6,700 nucleotides of DNA, from contig JAQTNM010000088.1 of assembly GCA_028713875.1 (NCBI GenBank), positions 1 to 6,700 of the forward strand. The letters run 5' to 3'. Each line of letters opens with the position of its first letter. Within the stretch, counting starts at the first letter, position 1. A program made the position numbers and the translations under genes. Below the pieces are notes generated by a model that made no database searches, was not told the origin of the DNA, and was given only the letters and a program-made list of their open reading frames with translations. Below, one piece after another: positions 1 through 5,510 of the stretch. Origin of the DNA: Candidatus Omnitrophota bacterium (lineage in GTDB: Bacteria; Omnitrophota; Gorgyraeia; Gygaellales; Profunditerraquicolaceae).

Positions 1-175
1 CGCTGAACTCCCCCCGTCCGCGGGCCATATAAAATTGATGTATGCTTGAGGGGTAAATCCCTTTTTTATACGCGACGTCCCAGATCTTTTTGGCCAGAGC
101 CGTCTTTATGCCCAGGTCATCGCTCATAATTAAATCCATAGCAACCTTCTCAATATCCATCGGTCTTCTTCCCAT
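1..175 (-). CDS. N-terminal part of an unfinished gene, possibly a class II fructose-bisphosphate aldolase-like protein
   Basis: An open frame starts at ATG 175-173 and runs off the window edge after 58 complete codons. An SD site (AGGGAG, 185-190) lies 9 bases upstream, which supports this start. The protein begins MGRRPMDIEKVAMD, has a basic, helix-rich first 35 residues, and then a stretch reading YPSSIHQFYMARGRGEFS (about residues 41-58). The start lies 17 bases after the pfkA stop, so it is probably co-transcribed with pfkA. The IHQFYMARGRG stretch reminds me of the N-terminus of large class II aldolase-like proteins in candidate phyla, and an aldolase after phosphofructokinase would make sense. 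No catalytic residue lies within the window, so the family call is a weak inference. That this is a real gene is much surer than what it does. Confidence 0.6.
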   Translation of the reverse strand, partial: MGRRPMDIEKVAMDLIMSDDLGIKTALAKKIWDVAYKKGIYPSSIHQFYMARGRGEFS

Positions 176-192
176 TTTAGCTCACTCCCTCT

Positions 193-1158
193 TTAAGTTA
201 AGATTTTGATGAGATCATACCACTGTTCTATCTTTGTCTCTTTTTTCCGGATAGCAACTTCTAAATCCACGGCGACTATTTTCCCTGCGCACAAACCCAC
301 TGCCTTGTCTGTCTCGCCTTTTAATAAACGATTGACCGCTTCATAGCCTAAGCGTAAAGCCAGATCCCGGCTTTGCGCAGTAGGCCTGCCGCCTCTCTGT
401 ACATGGCCCAGGACAACCGTCCTGGTATCAAGGCCGGTGATCTCGGTAATCTTTCCCGCTATTTCTGCTGCCGAAGCCGCCCCTTCCGCCGCCACGATTA
501 TCCAGCTCATCTTTCCCCTGATATTGCCTTCAACGATATCATGGCATATATCTTCCAAATCAGATTTTATTTCCGGGATGATCACATCTTCGCATCCGCC
601 GGCCAGGGCAACTGCCAGGGCAATGGAACCTGAGCCCCTGCCCATGACCTCTACCACAAAAATACGCTCCATGCTGGTGGCTGTGTCCCGGATATTGTCT
701 ATTGCGTCCAGCGCCGTATTTATCGCCGTATCCCATCCGATAGTCATGTCAATTCCGTTGATATCGTTATCTATGGAGGCCGGAATGCCTATGCAGCTGA
801 CCCCGTATTTCTTGAAAAACTCATGGGCGGCGGTAAAACTTCCGTTGCCGCCGATAACCGCCAAGCCGTCAATGGCATATTTTTTAACAGTATCAAAAGC
901 CCTTTTCTTGCCTTCTTCGGTCTTAAATTCGGGGCAGCGTACGGTCTTTAAGATCGTTCCGCCCTGATTGATTATCCCGGAAACAGAACGATGGCTAAGC
1001 GTCTTAAGTTCCTCGTTGATCAACCCCTGCCATCCGCGGAATATACCCATGACTTCTATTTTGTGGTTAATGGCTGTGCGCACCACCGCCCTTATTGCCG
1101 CGTTCATTCCCGGCGCATCCCCGCCGGCAGTCAAAACCCCGATTTTCTTTACGGCCAT
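193..1158 (-). CDS. pfkA: ATP-dependent 6-phosphofructokinase
   Basis: This cytoplasmic glycolytic kinase converts fructose 6-phosphate plus ATP to fructose 1,6-bisphosphate. The 321-residue length is normal for the short bacterial PfkA type. Visible motifs are AGGDAPGMN (11-19, nucleotide loop), GGNGS (103-107), PASIDND (126-132, base D130), MGRGSG (172-177), E225, R246 and LGHVQRGG (250-257). Glycine at 106, where PPi-dependent enzymes usually carry aspartate, points to ATP as donor. Against E. coli PfkA the allosteric residues R23, R27, R157, E190 and K216 are kept, while the equivalent of R54 appears to be H56. The equivalent of E. coli D103 is N105. A TTG codon (1161-1159) directly precedes the ATG, but SD spacing favours the ATG. 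The gene starts 27 bases after the ahcY stop and is probably in the same transcript. Confidence 0.95.
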   Translation of the reverse strand: MAVKKIGVLTAGGDAPGMNAAIRAVVRTAINHKIEVMGIFRGWQGLINEELKTLSHRSVSGIINQGGTILKTVRCPEFKTEEGKKRAFDTVKKYAIDGLAVIGGNGSFTAAHEFFKKYGVSCIGIPASIDNDINGIDMTIGWDTAINTALDAIDNIRDTATSMERIFVVEVMGRGSGSIALAVALAGGCEDVIIPEIKSDLEDICHDIVEGNIRGKMSWIIVAAEGAASAAEIAGKITEITGLDTRTVVLGHVQRGGRPTAQSRDLALRLGYEAVNRLLKGETDKAVGLCAGKIVAVDLEVAIRKKETKIEQWYDLIKILT

Positions 1159-1164
1159 CAATAA

Positions 1165-1170
1165 CCTCTT
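1165..1170 (-). promoter_or_regulatory. Ribosome binding site that decides the pfkA start
   Basis: On the minus strand this reads AAGAGG. It lies 6 bases from ATG 1158-1156 but only 3 bases from the in-frame TTG at 1161-1159. The usual spacing is 5-9 bases, so ATG is the better start and the protein begins MAVKKIGVLT. Confidence 0.65.
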
Positions 1171-1185
1171 TTTAGCTTTCGCCTT

Positions 1186-2442
1186 TTAAGTCCCCATCTG
1201 CCAGCTGGCAAGATAATCCCTCTGCTTGTCCGTGAGCCGGTCGATCTTTAAACCCAGGGACTTTAATTTCAGGGCCGCGATATTTTTATCTATTGATTCC
1301 GGGACATTGTAAACATCTTTGCCCAAACTGGCGTGATGCTTAACCATGTACTCGGCGCTTAAGGCCTGGTTTGCAAAGGACATATCCATAACCTGCGCAG
1401 GATGGCCTTCTGCGGCAGCCAGGTTTATCAGCCGGCCTTCTCCCAGCAGATAAATTTTCTTGCCGCCTTTTAAGGTATATTCCTGGACAAAATCGCGGAT
1501 GGTCTTCTTGGCCCTGGCCAGATTTTCCAGATCCGCTATATCTATCTCCACGTTAAAATGCCCGGAGTTGCAAATGATAGCACCCGGCTTCATCAGCAGG
1601 AAATGCTCTTTACGGATCACGCTGATATCCCCGGTAACCGTCACAAATATATCTCCCATGCGCGCTGCTTCCTTTATGGTCATTACCTCATAGCCGTCCA
1701 TGACCGCTTCCAAAGCACGCAATGGATCAACCTCCACGACGATAACCTTTGCCGCCATGCCCTTGGCGCGCATGGCCACACCCCTGCCGCACCAGCCGTA
1801 TCCGCAAACTACAACCTTGGAGCCGGCGATAAGTTTGTTGGTGGCCCGGACTATCCCGTCTAATGTGGACTGGCCCGTGCCGTAGCGGTTATCGAATAAA
1901 TGCTTGGTCTGGGCATCGTTTACGGCTATGATCGGGTAACGTAACTTTCCATGCCGCGCAAGGGAACGCAGCCTGATCACCCCGGTAGTCGTCTCCTCGG
2001 TGCCGCCCAGGATATTTTTATAAATTTCCGGACCTGCCTGATGAATGGTGCTGACCAGGTCCGCTCCGTCGTCCATGGTAATATCCGGCTTGACGGATAA
2101 AACCGCATTGATATGCCTGTAATATGTATCGGTATCCTCGCCTTTAACCGCGAATACGGGAATCTTTGTATTTTTTACCAGCGCCGCAGCCGCGTCATCC
2201 TGCGTAGATAAAGGATTGGACGCACAGACAAAGACATCCGCCCCGCCCGCTTTTAACACTTCGGCCAGGACCGCGGTTTCGGTCGTCACATGCAGACAGC
2301 AGGATATACGTAAGCCCTTTAAGGGCTTTTCTTTTCTGAAGCGCCCGGCAATCAGCCTTAGCACCGGCATGTTATTAGCCGCCCATTCTATCCTTAAGGC
2401 GCCTTTTTTGGCTAACTTCAAATCCTTGATATCATATTTCAT
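1186..2442 (-). CDS. ahcY: Adenosylhomocysteinase (S-adenosyl-L-homocysteine hydrolase), short-tailed type
   Basis: This cytoplasmic, NAD-dependent enzyme splits S-adenosylhomocysteine into homocysteine and adenosine, removing the inhibitory product of SAM-dependent methylation. The protein has 418 residues. Substrate-domain motifs are HVTTETAVL (from H51), DD at 124-125, EETTTG (149-154) and NDAQTKHLFDN (175-185, with K180, D184, N185). The NAD-binding Rossmann fold has CGYGWCGRG (213-221) with acidic E237, followed by NSGHFNVEID (292-301) and EGHPAQVMDMSFANQ (345-359). The protein stops soon after LTDKQRDYL and lacks the Lys/Tyr-containing tail that reaches the partner subunit's NAD in classical enzymes, as in Thermotoga and archaeal forms. 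ATG 2442 has an SD site (AGGGAG, 2451-2456) 8 bases upstream. It follows metK after a 90-base spacer. S-inosylhomocysteine as substrate, known for a methanogen relative, is a less likely alternative. Confidence 0.95.
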   Translation of the reverse strand: MKYDIKDLKLAKKGALRIEWAANNMPVLRLIAGRFRKEKPLKGLRISCCLHVTTETAVLAEVLKAGGADVFVCASNPLSTQDDAAAALVKNTKIPVFAVKGEDTDTYYRHINAVLSVKPDITMDDGADLVSTIHQAGPEIYKNILGGTEETTTGVIRLRSLARHGKLRYPIIAVNDAQTKHLFDNRYGTGQSTLDGIVRATNKLIAGSKVVVCGYGWCGRGVAMRAKGMAAKVIVVEVDPLRALEAVMDGYEVMTIKEAARMGDIFVTVTGDISVIRKEHFLLMKPGAIICNSGHFNVEIDIADLENLARAKKTIRDFVQEYTLKGGKKIYLLGEGRLINLAAAEGHPAQVMDMSFANQALSAEYMVKHHASLGKDVYNVPESIDKNIAALKLKSLGLKIDRLTDKQRDYLASWQMGT

Positions 2443-2532
2443 TTTCTTAACTCCCTTGTCTCGGTTGGTTAATTGGTTAATTTACTGGTATAGTTTAACC
2501 ACTCGCAAATTAACCGCTCATCAGCTAAACAG
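2443..2532 (-). other. Spacer between metK and ahcY, probable ahcY leader
   Basis: This is the only sizeable non-coding gap in the window. It is AT-rich, holds four GGTTAA units in two orientations, and ends with the ahcY ribosome binding site (AGGGAG at 2451-2456). I find no convincing -35/-10 pair and no T-tract terminator. I also do not see the conserved core of the known SAH or SAM riboswitches. Read-through from metK is the simplest way ahcY is expressed, possibly modulated by RNA structure here. Confidence 0.5.
2463..2515. repeat. Tandem and inverted GGTTAA repeats
   Basis: On the plus strand GGTTAATT occurs twice in perfect tandem (2467-2474 and 2475-2482), preceded by an extra GGTT at 2463-2466. 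The inverted core TTAACC occurs at 2495-2500 and 2510-2515. GGTTAATTT (2475-2483) and AAATTAACC (2507-2515) form a perfect 9-base inverted repeat around a 23-base loop. Because every left copy can pair with either right copy, alternative hairpins are possible in the transcript. The positions are read directly; any function is inference. Confidence 0.7.
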
Positions 2533-3702
2533 TTACAAACGGGCTGCCTGTTTTTTTAAAGTTGCGGCTTTGTCCGTGCTCTCCCAGCTGAATTCCGGCT
2601 CTGTCCTGCCAAAATGTCCGTAGCAGGCGGTCTTTTTATATATCGGCCGCAAAAGATCCAGTTCCTTGATCATGCTTTTAGGGGTCAGATCAAAATTGTC
2701 GTTGATAAGCTTAACGAATTTGGACTCGGAAAGCTTGCCCGTGCCGGACGTATCTACCATAACCGCCAGAGGCTCAGGCTTTCCGATGACATAAGCGATG
2801 TGGATAAGGCACTTATCCGCAAGGCCGGCGGCGACGATATTCTTGGCTACATACCTGGCCATATAAGCGGCCGAACGGTCCACCTTAGTAGGATCTTTGC
2901 CGGAAAAGGCGCCTCCTCCGGGGGCAGCGGCTCCGCCGTAAGTATCCACGACGATCTTCCTACCGGTCATTCCGGTATCCGACTGCGGACCTCCGATAAC
3001 GAATTTCCCGGTTTCATTAATGTAATATTTTGTATTCCTGTCGATATATTCTTTCAGTATAGGCCTGGCGATCTCCTCTATCAATTCCTGCCGCGCCTTT
3101 TTTGTGATCTTCTCTTTTGTGGAATCGAGTATGTCTTCTGTATGCTGACAGGCCAGGACCACGGAATCAACCCTTTTGGGGGAGCCGTCATGATACTCCA
3201 CGGTAACCTGGGACTTACAATCCGGGCCCAGGTATTTCAGGATCCCCCGCCTCCTGACATCGGCGGTGCGCTTAACGAGCTTGTGCGCCAGCATTATCGG
3301 TAAAGGCATCAGTTCCGGCGTCTCCCGGCAGGCGAAACCTACCATAAAACCCTGGTCGCCCGCTCCTCCTTTATCTACGCCCTGCGATATGTCCGGGGAC
3401 TGGCTGTGTATGGTATTGATCACCGCACAGGTGTGATAATCAAACCCGTACCTGGGGTGGCTGTAACCTATCTCCTTGAGGACGCCGCGGGTCAGGTTAT
3501 GCACGTCCACAAAACCGGTAGTGGTGATTTCGCCTCCGACGATCAAAAGACCCATAGTAACGTACGTTTCACAGGCAACCCTCCCATAGGGGTCCTGTTT
3601 TAAAACCTCATCGAGTACCGCATCCGATATCTGGTCGCAAACCTTGTCCGGATGCCCCTCTCCCACCGACTCCGAAGTAAAAAAATGCTTACGCGCTGCC
3701 AT
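2533..3702 (-). CDS. metK: S-adenosylmethionine synthetase (methionine adenosyltransferase)
   Basis: This cytoplasmic enzyme joins methionine and ATP to give S-adenosylmethionine, with release of phosphate and pyrophosphate. The protein has 389 residues, close to the bacterial norm. Motifs in order are TSESVGEGHPDK (9-20, with H17 and D19), GGAGDQGFMVGFA (112-124, signature 1), FVIGGPQSDTGMTGRKI (234-250), GGGAFSGKDPTKVDRSAAY (262-280, signature 2, the phosphate-binding loop) and the C-terminal GHFGR and FSWE patches. The frame stays open upstream to 3783, but family alignment and the strong SD site place the start at ATG 3702. Its first 14 bases overlap the end of the nucleotidyltransferase gene, so the two are probably translationally coupled. 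An oddity is P261, directly before signature 2, where a histidine is usual. AhcY downstream completes the SAM-to-homocysteine arm. Confidence 0.96.
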   Translation of the reverse strand: MAARKHFFTSESVGEGHPDKVCDQISDAVLDEVLKQDPYGRVACETYVTMGLLIVGGEITTTGFVDVHNLTRGVLKEIGYSHPRYGFDYHTCAVINTIHSQSPDISQGVDKGGAGDQGFMVGFACRETPELMPLPIMLAHKLVKRTADVRRRGILKYLGPDCKSQVTVEYHDGSPKRVDSVVLACQHTEDILDSTKEKITKKARQELIEEIARPILKEYIDRNTKYYINETGKFVIGGPQSDTGMTGRKIVVDTYGGAAAPGGGAFSGKDPTKVDRSAAYMARYVAKNIVAAGLADKCLIHIAYVIGKPEPLAVMVDTSGTGKLSESKFVKLINDNFDLTPKSMIKELDLLRPIYKKTACYGHFGRTEPEFSWESTDKAATLKKQAARL

Positions 3703-4450
3703 AACCCCTCCTGGTGAATGTTCTGTTCGCCTCTTCGTAAAATTTGTGATCGCCGATATCATACCACCGGCCGCTGAATACAAAACCGTAAACCTTTTCT
3801 TTTTTTCTTAACCAATCTATATAGAAACCCATGGCGTCACCTTTGCTGGACCTCTCGTTAAGGTATTCCTTGATCAAGCCTAATTTTTCTTTGGCAAAAT
3901 AATACAAGCACATGGCGATAAGCGCGCTTTCCGGGTTCTTGGGTTTCTCCTGAAAGTCAATCACCCCGCCGTCCTTGTCGATCTTAAGGACGCCGTATTT
4001 TGAGGCCTGCTCCCTGCTTTTTAGATCGTACATGCCTATGACAGGGCTGGGGGATTTACCTTTAGCAAAAGACAGGAACTTGCTCAAATCATCTTCAAAG
4101 AGGTTATCCCCGCCTATGACTAAAAGGTCGTCTTTGATGCGCCTCTGGTCGATAACGAAATCCATATCGCCGATCGCCCCGCGTTTATCCGCCTCCTCTT
4201 TGGTCAGGTCATCAACCAGGCTGATGCCTTTCGGGATGGATTCAAAGCGGCTGGCCCACTTTGTGAACAAGGATATGAATTTGCTGTTTGTGACCACGAT
4301 GATCTCATCTATATCCTCTGCTGCCGAAAGTTTCTCAATGATATAATCTATGATCGGCTTCTCGCCTATCTTAAGAAGCGGCTTTGGGTATTTCCTGGTT
4401 AAAGGATATAACCGCGTGGCGTATCCCGCGGCTAAGATTAATGCTTTCAT
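3689..4450 (-). CDS. Sugar-1-phosphate nucleotidyltransferase (NDP-sugar pyrophosphorylase family)
   Basis: Members of this family transfer a nucleotide from an NTP to a sugar 1-phosphate, giving an activated sugar for cell-wall or surface-polysaccharide synthesis and releasing pyrophosphate. The 253-residue protein has LAAGYATRLYPLT (6-18, nucleotide-binding loop), PKPLL (22-26), GGDN (113-116, metal-binding aspartate), FQEKP (166-170, sugar site) and a closing WYDIGD (229-234). It ends after the catalytic domain, with no hexapeptide-repeat acyltransferase domain, unlike GlmU. The start ATG shares ATGA with the isomerase stop, so the two are probably translationally coupled, and its end overlaps metK by 14 bases. 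The sugar and nucleotide cannot be read from sequence. The adjacent phosphomannose/phosphoglucose isomerase makes mannose or glucose derivatives plausible. A phosphocholine cytidylyltransferase-like role is a less likely alternative. Confidence 0.87.
   Translation of the reverse strand: MKALILAAGYATRLYPLTRKYPKPLLKIGEKPIIDYIIEKLSAAEDIDEIIVVTNSKFISLFTKWASRFESIPKGISLVDDLTKEEADKRGAIGDMDFVIDQRRIKDDLLVIGGDNLFEDDLSKFLSFAKGKSPSPVIGMYDLKSREQASKYGVLKIDKDGGVIDFQEKPKNPESALIAMCLYYFAKEKLGLIKEYLNERSSKGDAMGFYIDWLRKKEKVYGFVFSGRWYDIGDHKFYEEANRTFTRRGYGSA
3705..3712 (-). promoter_or_regulatory. Strong ribosome binding site that decides the metK start
   Basis: On the minus strand this reads AGGAGGGG, ending 2 bases before ATG 3702 (4 bases counted from the AGGAGG core). 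It lies inside the end of the upstream nucleotidyltransferase coding region. It rules out the longer reading that begins MYSAAGG at 3783, whose 27 extra residues match nothing in the MetK family and are read from inside the neighbouring gene. Confidence 0.75.
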
Positions 4451-5463
4451 GCCTGCCCTAACTTGCGCTTAAGATAGTTGACTTTATCTACCGGAGTTGG
4501 GTCTATCCCGTAAAGTATCGCCAGATAAAATGAAATAAAATCGCCTATATATATCAGCGAAAACATCCGGCTCAATAAATCCCTGCCCCTTGACCAGATC
4601 TCAAATACCGATACCCCATTTTTCTGAATCATCTCTTTGGTGATATCCATACGCATGGCCACGCGCGGATGCATAAACTTATCCCGCAGCATTATCACCA
4701 CAAAGCTGCTGAACAATTTTTTGGGGTTTTCCCACCCCACGATCTCATTGTGGTTCATCTCCGGGAATACGTGCGTCAGAGCAAGGGCCTTGGAATTCTC
4801 ATTCAGCTGTCCCCGAAAACGCGTAGCCACGGCATCAAAATGCACGGAACTAGAATATATGAACGCAAGCTTATTGTATAATTTTTGCGCAAAATACTTG
4901 GCAATGTTATCCTGCACCCCTATGGTGTTCTTAAGACTTTTATCCCTCAGATCCTCCAGGGTCTTTATCGTTTCATTTACGCAGGCATCGATATTGCCGA
5001 TCAAGCCCATCCTCGCCAGTATACACAGCGGGACAAGGCTGGAATACCCCAATGCGGCTCTCGGAGGAAGACCTTTAGGCATCTCGATAAAAGTTATGTT
5101 ATCCCGGGATGCGTATTCCTTTAATTTGCCTCCCGATGAAAACACGATTATATGCGTGCCTTTGGCCTTTGCCTGGGAATAAGCGCTCAAGGTCTCTTCG
5201 GTGTTGCCGGAATAACTGGATATAAATGCCAGGGTGGAATCATCCATATAGGCCGGCAGTTCATATTCGCGCGCAACCGCAATCGGAACCCTGCTTTCAA
5301 AATAGAGGTACGACTTTACCAGGTCCGCCCCGATGGCTGAGCCGCCTAAGCCTGAAAAAATGATATTCTTAAAATTGCGTTTTGCGAAAGTTATCTTGGC
5401 TTCGTAAGCTATGGCGTATGCATAACGGCACTGGTCCGGAAAATCCAACAATAGCTTCAGCAT
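4447..5463 (-). CDS. Bifunctional phosphoglucose/phosphomannose isomerase (SIS-domain family)
   Basis: This family interconverts fructose 6-phosphate with glucose 6-phosphate and with mannose 6-phosphate, supplying both PFK and sugar-nucleotide synthesis. Numbered from ATG 5463 (338 residues), motifs are SGLGGSAIGADL (37-48, phosphate loop of the first SIS domain), SSYSGNTEET (82-91), PPRAALGYS (133-141), RGQLNENSK (217-225, E222), EMNHNEIVGW (235-244, H238) and the C-terminal DPTPVDKVNYLK. E222 and H238 are 16 residues apart, the spacing of the catalytic Glu and His in the Pyrobaculum enzyme as I recall it. ATG 5463 has no well-spaced SD site. The frame stays open upstream and encodes NNIKKLDRSG, which matches the family's normal N-terminus, so translation may begin 17 codons earlier at ATA 5514. 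The stop overlaps the nucleotidyltransferase start as ATGA. Dual specificity is inferred from family membership. Confidence 0.9.
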   Translation of the reverse strand: MLKLLLDFPDQCRYAYAIAYEAKITFAKRNFKNIIFSGLGGSAIGADLVKSYLYFESRVPIAVAREYELPAYMDDSTLAFISSYSGNTEETLSAYSQAKAKGTHIIVFSSGGKLKEYASRDNITFIEMPKGLPPRAALGYSSLVPLCILARMGLIGNIDACVNETIKTLEDLRDKSLKNTIGVQDNIAKYFAQKLYNKLAFIYSSSVHFDAVATRFRGQLNENSKALALTHVFPEMNHNEIVGWENPKKLFSSFVVIMLRDKFMHPRVAMRMDITKEMIQKNGVSVFEIWSRGRDLLSRMFSLIYIGDFISFYLAILYGIDPTPVDKVNYLKRKLGQA

Positions 5464-5510
5464 CCCCGAACGGTCCAGCTTCTTTATGTTGTTTGCGCTA
5501 AGAGAATTTT

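Noticed and set aside
2475..2515. Rho-independent terminator after metK
   Set aside because: The 9-base stem is AT-rich, the loop is long, and no T-tract follows on the minus strand.
2443..2532. Known SAM or SAH riboswitch, or a sigma-70 promoter, before ahcY
   Set aside because: The conserved SAH riboswitch core is absent. The best promoter guess (TTGCGA, then 17 bases to GTAAAT) has only a weak -10, and TATACC has no matching -35 at proper distance.
2614..3303. Long plus-strand open frame (229 codons) opposite metK
   Set aside because: It lies entirely within metK on the other strand, gives no recognisable domain, and is a typical shadow of a strongly coding gene. The same holds for the other plus-strand frames in the window.
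3703..3783. 27-residue N-terminal extension of MetK starting at 3783
   Set aside because: It is read from inside the nucleotidyltransferase gene in another frame, matches nothing in MetK, and a strong SD site sits just before ATG 3702.
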